Positions 35,435 to 43,710 are shown, counted from the stretch's first letter. The stretch: DNA of 64,000 bases from Thiodiazotropha sp040506195 (GCA_040506195.1 JBEVXH010000008.1:170459-234458); one strand, 5' to 3'. Numbers and translations are program-made. The notes: generated by a model not told the origin, from the sequence alone.

Positions 35435-36070
35435 ATGACCAAACCACCGACAGTATTTGTTGTAGATGATGATCAAGCCATGCGGAATTCGTTGAAATGG
35501 CTTATAGAATCGGTTTCCATGCAGGTGGAGACATTCGAGTCGGCAGATGCCTTTATCAAGAGTTATTATCCCGGACGATCCGGCTGTCTGCTACTGGATG
35601 TGCGCATGCCGGGGATGAGCGGTCTGGAGTTACAGGAGTATCTGCGGGCCAACCAGATTGCCATACCGGTGATCATTATTACCGGTCACGGTGATGTGCC
35701 GATGGCCGTCAGAGCGATGAAATCGGGTGCGGTCGATTTCATCGAGAAACCCTTTAATGATGAATTGCTGCTCGAGAGCATCCGCTATGCGCTGGCGTTG
35801 GATGTGAAGCAGCGGGATATGCAGAAACAGCGTGCGGAGATCGCCACCCGCCTGGCGCGCCTGACACCGAGGGAACACGAAGTGATGGTCATGGTGACCA
35901 ACGGCAAGGCGAACAAGGAGATTGCAAGCAGTCTTGGGGTCAGCGCCAAGACGGTCGAAGCCCACCGGGCCAGGGTCATGGAGAAGATGCAGGCCAACTC
36001 CCTCGCTGAACTGGTCAGGATGGCGATCAGCGCCAATCTCACACTCTCCGAGTCAAAGAGCGAAGAGTAG
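35435..36070 (+). CDS. FixJ/TtrR-like response regulator
   Basis: 211 residues. Receiver domain with VVDDDQAMRN, phosphoacceptor Asp55 (LLLDVRMPGM), Thr in IITGHGDV and Lys in FIEKPFND; then a C-terminal LuxR-type helix-turn-helix, LTPREHEVMVMVTNG...LGVSAKTVEAHRARVMEKM (~145-195). Starts 2 bp after the kinase stop, so the two are one operon and probably a functional pair. The group is the FixJ branch, which controls respiration, dicarboxylate or tetrathionate use in various organisms; which of these applies here cannot be told. Confidence 0.88.
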   Translation: MTKPPTVFVVDDDQAMRNSLKWLIESVSMQVETFESADAFIKSYYPGRSGCLLLDVRMPGMSGLELQEYLRANQIAIPVIIITGHGDVPMAVRAMKSGAVDFIEKPFNDELLLESIRYALALDVKQRDMQKQRAEIATRLARLTPREHEVMVMVTNGKANKEIASSLGVSAKTVEAHRARVMEKMQANSLAELVRMAISANLTLSESKSEE

Positions 36071-36076
36071 TCTCAG

Positions 36077-37363
36077 TTGTCCAGGTCCTTGTTAAGGGAG
36101 CCCCGGGTGCTCGCGTGGAGTCTCTACGACTGGGCAAACTCCGCTTTCGCCACTACCGTGATGGCCGGTTTCTTTCCGATCTTCTTCAAACAGTACTGGA
36201 GCGCAGATGTTGCAGCCACCGAGAGCACCTTTCGCTTAGGCTTGGCCAACTCGGTGGCAAGCATCATCGTCGTATGTTTTGCACCGCTGTTGGGGGCGCT
36301 GGCTGACCAGGCCGGGGCGAAAAAGCGCTTTCTGCTCTTTTTTGCCGGTATGGGTATCGTCATGACCGGTGGGCTCTATCTGGTGGCGATGGGAAACTGG
36401 GCCATGGCCCTGGTGCTGTACGGCCTGGGAGTCCTCGGTTTTTCCGGTGGCAATATCTTCTACGACGCTCTGATGGTGTCGGTGACGCAAAAGCAAAATT
36501 ACGACAAGGTCTCCGCATACGGATTTGCCTTCGGCTATCTGGGCGGCGGAGTATTGTTTACCTTCAATGTCCTGATGACCTTGTTCCCTGCATTTTTCGG
36601 TCTTGCCGATGCCGCACAGGCGGTTAGACTCTCATTCGTACTGGTTGCGCTGTGGTGGGCTCTGTTCTCCATTCCGCTGTTTCTGCTGGTGGAGGAGCCA
36701 TCGGTCGGGGCTCATGAAAAGGGGTGGATACTGGCAGGATTTCGCCAGTTGATCGGCACCTTCGGTAAACTGAAACAACTGCGCATGGCATTCCTGTTTC
36801 TGGTCGCCTATTGGTGCTATATCGACGGTGTCGATACGATTGTCAGAATGGCGGTGGACTTCGGACTCTCTATCGGATTCGATGCCAACAACCTGATGGT
36901 GGCCCTGCTGATTACCCAATTCGTCGGATTTCCCGCCGCCATCGTATTCGGCGAGATCGGTAACAGGCGCGGCCCCAAGCAGGGCATCATGCTGGCCATC
37001 TTCTGTTACCTGATGATTCTGCTGTGGGCCTATCACATGGAGGCTGTGTGGGAGTTCTATCTGCTGGCCATCGCCATCGGCCTGGTACAGGGCGGCATTC
37101 AGGCGCTCTCCCGTTCCCTCTATGCACGCCTGATTCCCCACGATCAGTCAGCGGAGTTCTTCGGTTTTTATAACATGCTGGGTAAGTTCGCCGCGGTGCT
37201 GGGACCGCTGTTGATGGGCTGGATCGGCGTGCTTACCGGCGATACCCGCCTCTCGATTCTCTCGATCAGCATCCTGTTTATCATTGGTGGTGTATTATTG
37301 AACTTCGTGGATGTGGAGGCGGGGGAACGGGCGGTGCTGGAAACGGGTGATCATCAACGATGA
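36077..37363 (+). CDS. UMF1-type MFS transporter (Atg22-like)
   Basis: Twelve-helix permease, 428 residues, of the Vacuole effluxer Atg22-like/UMF1 family: SLYDWANSAFATTVMAGFFP at the start, DQAGAKKRFL loop, YDALMVSV, and FGFYNMLGKFAAVLGPLLMG. Start uncertain: TTG 36077 keeps the conserved REPRVLAW segment, while GTG 36107 has a better SD (AGGGAG, 6 nt) but would remove it. Substrate unknown. It comes 6 bp after the response regulator gene, possibly the regulated target. Its stop overlaps the long frame of cmoA by about 50 bp, but the real cmoA start is downstream. Confidence 0.8.
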   Translation: MSRSLLREPRVLAWSLYDWANSAFATTVMAGFFPIFFKQYWSADVAATESTFRLGLANSVASIIVVCFAPLLGALADQAGAKKRFLLFFAGMGIVMTGGLYLVAMGNWAMALVLYGLGVLGFSGGNIFYDALMVSVTQKQNYDKVSAYGFAFGYLGGGVLFTFNVLMTLFPAFFGLADAAQAVRLSFVLVALWWALFSIPLFLLVEEPSVGAHEKGWILAGFRQLIGTFGKLKQLRMAFLFLVAYWCYIDGVDTIVRMAVDFGLSIGFDANNLMVALLITQFVGFPAAIVFGEIGNRRGPKQGIMLAIFCYLMILLWAYHMEAVWEFYLLAIAIGLVQGGIQALSRSLYARLIPHDQSAEFFGFYNMLGKFAAVLGPLLMGWIGVLTGDTRLSILSISILFIIGGVLLNFVDVEAGERAVLETGDHQR

Positions 37364-37409
37364 GCAGCCTGCAAACCGCGCGACAACTCACCTGATACCC
37401 TTTCGGTCT

Positions 37410-38147
37410 ATGGCAGACGATTCTAACAAAGACAGGCTCTATGCGGATGCCCATGAACTCGTTCCCGATTTTGTCTTCGACGAGCGGGTGGCCCGTGTCT
37501 TCCCCGATATGATCAACCGATCGGTTCCCGGCTACGGAACCATCATCAACATGATCGGTACCCTGGCTGCACAATATGTCAAGGACGGCTCATACTGCTA
37601 CGATCTCGGCTGTTCGCTGGGCGCGGCCAGCTTGGCGATTCACTCCGCCATCGAGGTAGAGGATGTGGCCCTCGTCGGTGTCGACAACTCCCCCGCGATG
37701 TTGGCCAGGGCCAGGGCGAATCTGGCCCAATGCCGACCGGATCCGGCGATTGAACTGATATGCGCAGATATCCGCGATGTGACGATTCAACAGGCGTCGA
37801 TGGTGGTATTGAACTTCACGTTGCAGTTCCTGCCGGCCGAGGAGCGGACCTCGATCTTGAAAAAGATCCATGACGGTATGTTGCCGGATGGCCTGTTGGT
37901 CCTCTCTGAAAAGATCCTGGTACCCAACGATACGGCACAGCGACTCTTCACGCAGATGCATCATGGCTTCAAAAAGGCCCAGGGCTACTCCGATCTGGAG
38001 ATCAGCCAGAAGCGATCCGCGCTGGAGGATGTCTTGATACCCGAGAGCTTGGCCTGCCATGTCGAGCGCTTGAAGGCGGTTGGCTTTTCCACGGTCGAGG
38101 TCTGGTTTCAGTGTTTTAATTTTGTCTCCCTGTTGGCAATCAAATGA
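37410..38147 (+). CDS. cmoA: Carboxy-S-adenosyl-L-methionine synthase CmoA
   Basis: Makes carboxy-SAM from SAM and prephenate, used to modify wobble uridine (cmo5U) in tRNAs. 245 residues from ATG 37410; start MADDSNKDRLYADAHELVPD matches the family, the upstream frame to 37311 does not. Motif I CYDLGCSLGAASLAI (~62-76), then VGVDNSPAML and VVLNFTLQFLPAEERTSIL, as in E. coli CmoA. It overlaps cmoB by 4 bp (ATGA). Confidence 0.94.
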   Translation: MADDSNKDRLYADAHELVPDFVFDERVARVFPDMINRSVPGYGTIINMIGTLAAQYVKDGSYCYDLGCSLGAASLAIHSAIEVEDVALVGVDNSPAMLARARANLAQCRPDPAIELICADIRDVTIQQASMVVLNFTLQFLPAEERTSILKKIHDGMLPDGLLVLSEKILVPNDTAQRLFTQMHHGFKKAQGYSDLEISQKRSALEDVLIPESLACHVERLKAVGFSTVEVWFQCFNFVSLLAIK

Positions 38148-39118
38148 CGGATACATGGGATTGGCGACAACCTTTCATGGAGGGGCCGTTAGGAAAATGG
38201 TTTGAGCAGCTGCCGTGGCAGGCCGATCGGATATGGCGAACACAGGCTCATGGCGATATGGCGGGTTGGCGCCGGATAGTCTCAGAATTACCCAAGCCAG
38301 CGATATCCTCCATCGACTTGAGCGGTGCGCGTATCAGGGCGGGTGAGGCAGGTGATTGCGATGAGGCGATGCGCGTACGGTTAGCCCAGCTTCTCTCCGA
38401 ACTCCATCCCTGGCGCAAGGGACCTTATGAGATATGCGGTATGCATCTCGATACCGAATGGCGCTCCGACTACAAATGGAGCAGGCTTAAATCCCATATA
38501 CAGCCGCTAAAGAACAGGGTGGTATTGGACGTGGGTTGCGGCAATGGCTATCATGCCTGGCGCATGCTGGGGGAGGGCGCCAGGCTGGTCATCGGTATCG
38601 ATCCCACCCAACTCTTCATCATGCAGTTCGAAGCCATCAAACATTTTCTCGGCGGACACCATCCGGTGCATCTCTTTCCCCTCGGCATCGAGCACGTGCC
38701 GCCGGAGATCAAGGGATTCGACACCGTTTTCTCGATGGGTGTCTTCTATCATCGCCAGTCACCCTTCGCCCACCTGGCCGAACTGAAAGGGGCGCTGCGC
38801 AACGGCGGTGAACTGGTGCTGGAGACTTTGGTGATCGAAGGGGGTGAGAACCGGGTGCTGGTACCCCGGGGACGCTATGCCAAGATGCGCAATGTCTGGT
38901 TTATTCCCAGCACGGAAACCCTGCACAAATGGCTGGAACGGGCCGGTTTCAACCAGGTGAAGCTGATCGATGTATCGGTAACCACCACCGAGGAACAGCG
39001 TGCCACGGAGTGGATGCGTTTTGAATCACTGGCGGACTATCTCGATCCGGCAGACAGGCGTTTGACCATTGAGGGCTATCCAGCGCCTCGCAGGGCAATA
39101 TTTATTGCCGGGGGATAG
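38144..39118 (+). CDS. cmoB: tRNA U34 carboxymethyltransferase CmoB
   Basis: Transfers the carboxymethyl group from carboxy-SAM to 5-hydroxyuridine at tRNA position 34. 324 residues. DTEWRSDYKWSRL, motif I VVLDVGCGNGYHAW (~124-137), IDPTQLFIMQF, FSMGVFYHRQSP and NVWFIPSTETLHKWLERAGF are family hallmarks. Its ATG overlaps the cmoA stop, so expression is coupled. Confidence 0.95.
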   Translation: MTDTWDWRQPFMEGPLGKWFEQLPWQADRIWRTQAHGDMAGWRRIVSELPKPAISSIDLSGARIRAGEAGDCDEAMRVRLAQLLSELHPWRKGPYEICGMHLDTEWRSDYKWSRLKSHIQPLKNRVVLDVGCGNGYHAWRMLGEGARLVIGIDPTQLFIMQFEAIKHFLGGHHPVHLFPLGIEHVPPEIKGFDTVFSMGVFYHRQSPFAHLAELKGALRNGGELVLETLVIEGGENRVLVPRGRYAKMRNVWFIPSTETLHKWLERAGFNQVKLIDVSVTTTEEQRATEWMRFESLADYLDPADRRLTIEGYPAPRRAIFIAGG

Positions 39119-39217
39119 CGGCTCGCATAGCTGTATTACCCATGCTTGAAAGCCAATCCACATTTTCATGCAATTACACAAAGCCAATTAGTCAGACTTA
39201 ACGCAGAGAGTTGCCGC

Positions 39218-39661
39218 ATGCTGAATTTCTTCAATGAATTGAATTTTTCCACGAGTAGATCATTCGAAGTATGTGATATCACCAAGCAAGTCGAAAGCGT
39301 GGTAAGAGAGTCGGGTGTATTGGAGGGAACGGTATCAATCACTTCGCTGCATACCACCTGTGCAATATCCGTAAATGAAAACGAAGAGCGTCTATTCGAG
39401 GATATACGCAACTTCTTCTTGACCATTGCCTCGCCCGAGGGATCGTACAAGCATAACGACCTGCATCTGCGCATCAATATACCGCCTGACGAACCTGAGA
39501 ATGCACACGCCCACCTGATTGCCATGATGCTTGGAAACAGTGAAACCGTGCCGCTACATGATGGCGCGCTGGTGCTTGGGCGTTACCAATCCATCCTGTT
39601 GCTGGAGATGGACGGGCCGCGCGAGCGTAGATGTGCGGTACAGGTGGTTGGCGTCAGTTGA
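39218..39661 (+). CDS. YjbQ/UPF0047 family protein
   Basis: 147 residues from ATG 39218; the upstream extension to 39146 is unconserved. SITSLHTTCAISVNENEERLFEDI is the family core, followed by NDLHLRINIPPDEPENAHAHL (the conserved HxxxH-like metal-binding region is reduced to NAHAHL) and the C-terminal GRYQSILLLEMDGPRERR. Members of the family are reported to have thiamine phosphate synthase-like activity of low efficiency. Independent of cmoB (99-bp gap). Confidence 0.88.
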   Translation: MLNFFNELNFSTSRSFEVCDITKQVESVVRESGVLEGTVSITSLHTTCAISVNENEERLFEDIRNFFLTIASPEGSYKHNDLHLRINIPPDEPENAHAHLIAMMLGNSETVPLHDGALVLGRYQSILLLEMDGPRERRCAVQVVGVS

Positions 39662-39711
39662 TCGTGAACGTATGTTATCGCCGTAGACAGCCCAAGCCAG
39701 ATAAGGTGATA

Positions 39712-39720
39712 ACAGGCCCT
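39712..39720 (+). repeat. Dispersed motif ACAGGCCCT, copy 5
   Basis: 48 bp downstream of the yjbQ stop, context gataACAGGCCCTggag. Same 9-mer as at 3175, 9374, 24860 and 32704. Confidence 0.5.
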
Positions 39721-39946
39721 GGAGTATTCAGTTTCTGTTTGACCTTTCCGGCATTACCGTAATGCATCATTGCAGGTTTAAGCTTCTCCTGGAAAAGTAT
39801 TAATCCTCAAACTTTGTAAAACCGAATATAGGCTCCCGAAGGCCCCGCTATCCATTCCAAGAGAAAACCCTTCTCTCACGGGCACTTCAATCCACCACAA
39901 TTTTGCCTTACAAAACCTCGCTGGCTTCGTTCACTGCCAGTGAGAG

Positions 39947-39970
39947 AAAGGGATCTGAGTCCCTTTTATT
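39947..39970 (+). terminator. Probable weak terminator hairpin
   Basis: AAAGGGA-TCTGAG-TCCCTTT, then TATT. A perfect 7-bp stem but only a short U-run; about 285 bp past the yjbQ stop. Confidence 0.4.
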
Positions 39971-39991
39971 GCCCATCGTTCTAGCCAGACG

Positions 39992-40007
39992 ATGATCAAG
40001 TGATCAT
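39992..40007. promoter_or_regulatory. Perfect palindrome upstream of katG
   Basis: ATGATCA-AG-TGATCAT: 7-bp arms with 2-bp spacer, about 190 bp before the katG start. Possible binding site of a dimeric regulator. Confidence 0.4.
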
Positions 40008-40195
40008 ACCAGGGATCCCACATTTTTTGGCCGTGTAGCCGCTTATGAGATTTGCGGCAGCTGCGGGAGAGATCAATGATAGATAAAAGCAAACAAAATA
40101 ATAGTAACAATTGATTTTACAAATTAAATGAGAGCGCTAAAAATATAAGCCAATGGCAAAACATTCATGTCCGGAACAAGCGAGGAGATAACACA

Positions 40196-42358
40196 ATGTC
40201 TGAGAACAAATGCCCATTTCATCATACGGCTGGCGGCGGTACGTCGAACCGGGACTGGTGGCCCAACCAGTTGCGGCTGGATATTCTGCGCCAACACTCA
40301 TCCAAGTCCAATCCAATGGGTGAAGAGTTTGATTACGCCGAAGCGTTCAAGCGCCTGGACCTGGATGCCGTGAAGAAGGATCTCAATGAGTTGATGACCG
40401 ATTCACAGGAATGGTGGCCAGCCGACTTCGGCCACTACGGCCCGTTATTCATTCGCATGGCCTGGCACAGTGCGGGGACTTATCGCACCAGCGACGGGCG
40501 TGGCGGCGGTGGAACCGGCAACCAGCGCTTTGCCCCGGTCAACAGTTGGCCCGACAACGTCAATCTCGACAAAGCGCGCAGGCTGCTGTGGCCGATCAAG
40601 CAGAAGTATGGGCGCAAAATCTCCTGGGCCGATCTGATGATCCTTACCGGCAACGTGGCATTGGAATCGATGGGTTTCAAGACCTTCGGCTTCGCCGGCG
40701 GGCGCGAGGAGATCTGGGAGCCGGAGAAGGATATCTATTGGGGGACCGAGGAGAGCTGGCTGGATGACAGGCGCTATGCGGGCGATCACGAGGAGCTCGA
40801 GAAGCCCCTCGCTGCGGTGCAGATGGGATTGATCTACGTAAACCCGGAAGGTCCTAACGGCAATCCCGATCCACTGGCCGCAGCCAAGGATATCCGCGAG
40901 ACCTTCGCCCGCATGGCGATGAACGACGAAGAGACGGTTGCCCTGATCGCAGGCGGCCACACCTTCGGCAAAACCCATGGCGCCGGCGATGCGGCGCTGG
41001 TGGGCCCCGAGCCGGAAGCGGCCGGCATCGAGGAGCAGGGCCTGGGCTGGAGCAGCGGTTTCGGCAGCGGCAAAGCCGGCGATACCATCACCAGCGGCCT
41101 GGAGGTCACCTGGACATCAACCCCGACCAAGTGGAGTAACAACTTCTTCTGGAACCTGTTCGGATACGACTGGGAGTTGACCAAGAGCCCGGCCGGTGCG
41201 CATCAGTGGATACCGAAACATGGGGCAGGCGCCGATTCGGTACCCGACGCCCACGACCCGTCGAAGCGTCACCCGCCGACCATGCTGACCACCGACCTCG
41301 CCCTGCGCTTCGACCCGGCCTACGAGAAAATCTCCAGGCGCTTCTACGAGAACCCGGATGAGTTCGCCGACGCCTTTGCCCGTGCCTGGTTCAAGCTGAC
41401 CCATCGCGACATGGGTCCGCGCGCCCGCTACCTGGGGCCGGAAGTGCCGGCAGAAGACCTGATCTGGCAAGACCCGATACCCCCGGTCGATCATGCCTTG
41501 ATCGATGAGGATGAGATTGCCGGGCTGAAGAGAGAGATCCTCGATTCCGGGCTCTCCGTGGCAGAACTGGTATCGACCGCCTGGGCGTCCGCTTCAACCT
41601 TCCGCGGCTCCGACATGCGCGGTGGCGCAAACGGCGCACGCATCCGGCTGGCGCCGCAGAAGGATTGGGAGGTCAACCAGCCGGAACAGCTGGCGAAGGT
41701 GTTGAATAGCCTCGAAGCTATCCAGAACGGGTTCGACAAGCCGGTCTCCATGGCTGATCTGATTGTATTGGCGGGTTGTGCCGGTGTCGAGCAAGCAGCA
41801 ATCAATGCCGGCCATGATGTGACAGTACCGTTCACACCGGGCCGCATGGACGCCTCCCAGGAGCAGACCGACATCGAATCCATCGCCGTCCTAGAACCGA
41901 TCGCGGATGGGTTCCGTAACTACCAAAAGGCCAAATACACGGTCTCGGCTGAAGAGCTGCTGGTGGACAGAGCACAACTGTTGACCCTGACACCACCGGA
42001 AATGACAGTTCTCATCGGCGGTATGCGGGTCTTGAACGCAAATTACGGTGGCATGAAACACGGCGTATTCACCGACCGTCAGGAGACGCTGACCAATGAC
42101 TTCTTCGTCAACCTGCTCAATATGAGCACTACGTGGAAGGCAACGTCGGCAGATGGAGAGCTCTTTGAAGGCAGCGACCGCATAACCGGAGAACCCATTT
42201 GGACCGGCACCCGTGTCGACCTGATCTTCGGTTCCAACTCCGAACTGCGCGCTTTGGCGGAAGTCTATGCCACCGCGGATGCCGAAGAGAAGTTTGTCCA
42301 TGACTTTGTGGCAGCCTGGGACAAGGTAATGAACCTGGACCGCTTCGATATCGTCTGA
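40196..42358 (+). CDS. katG: Catalase-peroxidase KatG
   Basis: Haem enzyme that removes hydrogen peroxide. 720 residues, typical. Distal triad Arg87-Trp90-His91 (IRMAWHSAGTYR), covalent Met-Tyr-Trp adduct residues Trp90, Tyr214 (GLIYVNPEGP) and Met240 (RMAM), proximal His255 (AGGHTFGKTHG). All are present, so a bifunctional enzyme is expected. SD GAGGAG precedes ATG 40196. No signal peptide, so cytoplasmic. Followed by a small hairpin and two short ORFs with good ribosome-binding sites. Confidence 0.96.
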   Translation: MSENKCPFHHTAGGGTSNRDWWPNQLRLDILRQHSSKSNPMGEEFDYAEAFKRLDLDAVKKDLNELMTDSQEWWPADFGHYGPLFIRMAWHSAGTYRTSDGRGGGGTGNQRFAPVNSWPDNVNLDKARRLLWPIKQKYGRKISWADLMILTGNVALESMGFKTFGFAGGREEIWEPEKDIYWGTEESWLDDRRYAGDHEELEKPLAAVQMGLIYVNPEGPNGNPDPLAAAKDIRETFARMAMNDEETVALIAGGHTFGKTHGAGDAALVGPEPEAAGIEEQGLGWSSGFGSGKAGDTITSGLEVTWTSTPTKWSNNFFWNLFGYDWELTKSPAGAHQWIPKHGAGADSVPDAHDPSKRHPPTMLTTDLALRFDPAYEKISRRFYENPDEFADAFARAWFKLTHRDMGPRARYLGPEVPAEDLIWQDPIPPVDHALIDEDEIAGLKREILDSGLSVAELVSTAWASASTFRGSDMRGGANGARIRLAPQKDWEVNQPEQLAKVLNSLEAIQNGFDKPVSMADLIVLAGCAGVEQAAINAGHDVTVPFTPGRMDASQEQTDIESIAVLEPIADGFRNYQKAKYTVSAEELLVDRAQLLTLTPPEMTVLIGGMRVLNANYGGMKHGVFTDRQETLTNDFFVNLLNMSTTWKATSADGELFEGSDRITGEPIWTGTRVDLIFGSNSELRALAEVYATADAEEKFVHDFVAAWDKVMNLDRFDIV

Positions 42359-42371
42359 ACCGCGTGATCAT

Positions 42372-42393
42372 GGCTACAGGGATGTAGCCTTTT
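42372..42393 (+). terminator. Small hairpin with T-run after katG
   Basis: GGCTAC-AGGGAT-GTAGCC then TTTT, 13 bp past the katG stop. A 6-bp stem and short T-run: at most a partial terminator, so read-through to the small ORFs is possible. Confidence 0.5.
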
Positions 42394-42433
42394 CGGCGAC
42401 AGAAAACACAATTCAGAAGAGGAGGAATACAAC

Positions 42434-42601
42434 ATGAAAGTATCAAACAGGGCAGTCAGTGGTGTGAGTGTACCCCGTTCAGTGAAGCGATCGGATTGGA
42501 TGACGGTATTGGATATGGGCATCCCCACCACGGGGGAGAGCCGGCCGATTAATGACAGGCCCCATACCCGGCGAGGCGATGGCTACAACTGCATGCCATA
42601 G
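42434..42601 (+). CDS. Possible 55-aa small protein
   Basis: ATG 42434 is preceded by an excellent SD (GAAGAGGAGGAATACAAC). The product is basic and polar: MKVSNRAVSGVSVPRSVKRS ... ends in GDGYNCMP. No hydrophobic segment, no family recognised, one Cys. The strong SD is the main support; codon pattern is unremarkable. The end overlaps a variant of the dispersed motif (GACAGGCCCC). Confidence 0.4.
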   Translation: MKVSNRAVSGVSVPRSVKRSDWMTVLDMGIPTTGESRPINDRPHTRRGDGYNCMP

Positions 42602-42614
42602 AGGAAAGTGATCA

Positions 42615-42764
42615 ATGAATAATCCTACAACTATTGCCGTCCGTGAAAAGCACACAAAAGCCTGGATAAAAAAGCTGGCCTGGGGGCTTCCCGTGTTTTT
42701 CCTGATCAAGGGGCTATTATGGCTGGCGGTTCCTGTTCTAATCGCCATGTATGGAATCAATTGA
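42615..42764 (+). CDS. 49-aa single-helix membrane protein downstream of katG
   Basis: ATG 42615 follows GAGGAAAGTGATCA, a good SD. Product begins MNNPTTIAVREKHTKAWIKK, then a hydrophobic helix (LAWGLPVFFLIKGLLWLAV) and a short tail. The basic N-terminus followed by one helix gives an N-in orientation. Small membrane proteins of this pattern occur near respiratory and stress genes, but the family is not one I can name. 13 bp separate it from the previous short ORF; they may be co-translated. Confidence 0.55.
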   Translation: MNNPTTIAVREKHTKAWIKKLAWGLPVFFLIKGLLWLAVPVLIAMYGIN

Positions 42765-43173
42765 TTTGTAAACCTCATGATAAATCTGCAAAAACGGAAT
42801 CAACCAAGGAATTTTTAGAACAAGTACTCTAATATGCTAGCGTCCCTCTTTTTCTCGACGGGTAGCATAAATCGAGCGAATCAGAAGAATGGCGTCTGAT
42901 CCTATAGTGCGTACTCGTGCTATTGATCCTTCTATGGCGCAAATATCAGGAATTATGTTCTGCAGTACGCCTTACCTATTCAACAAGTCTCTGGTATTCT
43001 TTTGAATATATAGGGATTTGTGTCTACTGGCAGGATGCCCCTTCCAGTTGATCTCACTTCCATTTGTTTCTAATGATAATCATTTGCGGTGCGGCGTAAT
43101 ACAATATCTGTAGCCGGCGGCATAACGCGATAATAAGAGCCGGCAATATAATCACCTTTTATAAGCCTTAAGC
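42765..43173. other. Intergenic region before the cassette array
   Basis: About 409 bp, AT-rich, with no convincing gene. A stretch of about 45 codons open on the minus strand near 42845-42975 has no start and no recognisable family. A Fur-box-like palindrome is at 43072-43084. GGCGTAATAC at 43093-43102 differs by one base from the attC3 end (GGCGTTATAC) but has no clear partner arm. Confidence 0.5.
43072..43084. promoter_or_regulatory. Fur-box-like sequence
   Basis: AATGATAATCATT, a perfect 13-bp palindrome identical to the core of the E. coli Fur consensus; about 15 of 19 consensus positions match when flanks are included. It lies 90 bp before the first cassette gene. Confidence 0.5.
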
Positions 43174-43689
43174 ATGAACACAACGCTTAACAGAACAGGA
43201 TTTGATAAATTAGGTTCGGTTGCTCTACTGGTAGCATTACTGATGTTCAGCTACTACGTATATAGTGACATGGATAGCCTTGAAAAGGCGATATTATATA
43301 TTGCTGTGTTCATTTTCCTTACTAATGCATTTTTTATTAATCTAACGCCAATAGCCAAACTCCAAGGTAAAATATTAACGCTTTATCAGGAATCTCAGCC
43401 CACAGTATTTAATTTAAAACCACAAACTTTCAATATCACAGAAATTAATGAAATTGAAATAAGTCGCAAACTTTTAGAGTTTCGAGCAGTATTCAAGCTG
43501 CGTCATGGAAGAACTATTTATCACTCTTTTCCAGCAACACGAGAAAAGCGAATCAAAATGTTTTTTGATTTTTTAAGTGATAACACAAATTCAGAAATAA
43601 TTAAAACGGCTTATAACAAGCGAAGCCACTTCGCTCATTACACTCGCTGGATGGCTTTTTCGCTGCGCTCAAAATCCACCGCAGTGTAA
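43174..43689 (+). CDS. Cassette 1: hypothetical membrane protein
   Basis: 171 residues, AT-rich. Two N-terminal transmembrane helices (SVALLVALLMFSYYVYS at 16-32; AILYIAVFIFLTNAFFI at 39-55), then a cytoplasmic beta-rich domain (EIEISRKLLEFRAVFKLRHG). This PH-like layout, two helices plus a small domain, occurs in many bacterial proteins of unknown role. The last residues (after TAYNKRS, about 145 onwards) are encoded by the attC site itself, so the real C-terminus depends on the cassette junction. Function unknown. Start codon context has no strong SD. Confidence 0.7.
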   Translation: MNTTLNRTGFDKLGSVALLVALLMFSYYVYSDMDSLEKAILYIAVFIFLTNAFFINLTPIAKLQGKILTLYQESQPTVFNLKPQTFNITEINEIEISRKLLEFRAVFKLRHGRTIYHSFPATREKRIKMFFDFLSDNTNSEIIKTAYNKRSHFAHYTRWMAFSLRSKSTAV

Positions 43690-43699
43690 GGCGTTAGAC
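43611..43699 (+). other. attC site 1
   Basis: 89 bp from TTATAAC to GTTAGAC. Inner arms TTACACT..TGGAT and ATCCACC..AGTGTAA pair with a few bulges, and a GCGAAG/CTTCGC sub-hairpin is near the left end. Crossover expected between 43693 and 43694 (G/TT). Overlaps the 3' end of the cassette 1 ORF. Confidence 0.75.
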
Positions 43700-43710
43700 C
43701 GCTTTAAAAA

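Larger units (their letters stand above)
39662..40195. other. Intergenic region upstream of katG
   Basis: 534 bp with no convincing gene. It contains motif copy 5, an inverted repeat (CCCTTCTCTCAC at about 39867 against GTGAGAGAAAGGG at about 39939), the hairpin at 39947-39966, and a perfect palindrome at 39992-40007. The last 120 bp are AT-rich, as expected for a promoter region. No canonical OxyR site was recognised. Confidence 0.6.

Noticed and set aside
40008..40195. OxyR-type site upstream of katG
   Set aside because: Sequences such as GATAGATAAA do not form the spaced ATAG-N7-CTAT repeats expected for OxyR.
42479..42778. 99-codon minus-strand ORF opposite the small genes after katG
   Set aside because: Plus-strand small ORFs have good SD sites; the minus ORF lacks one and looks like a shadow.
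43093..43102. GGCGTAATAC as the right end of a fifth attC before cassette 1
   Set aside because: Differs by one base from the attC3 end, but no partner arm with matching L boxes was found upstream, so the 5' border is left unresolved.
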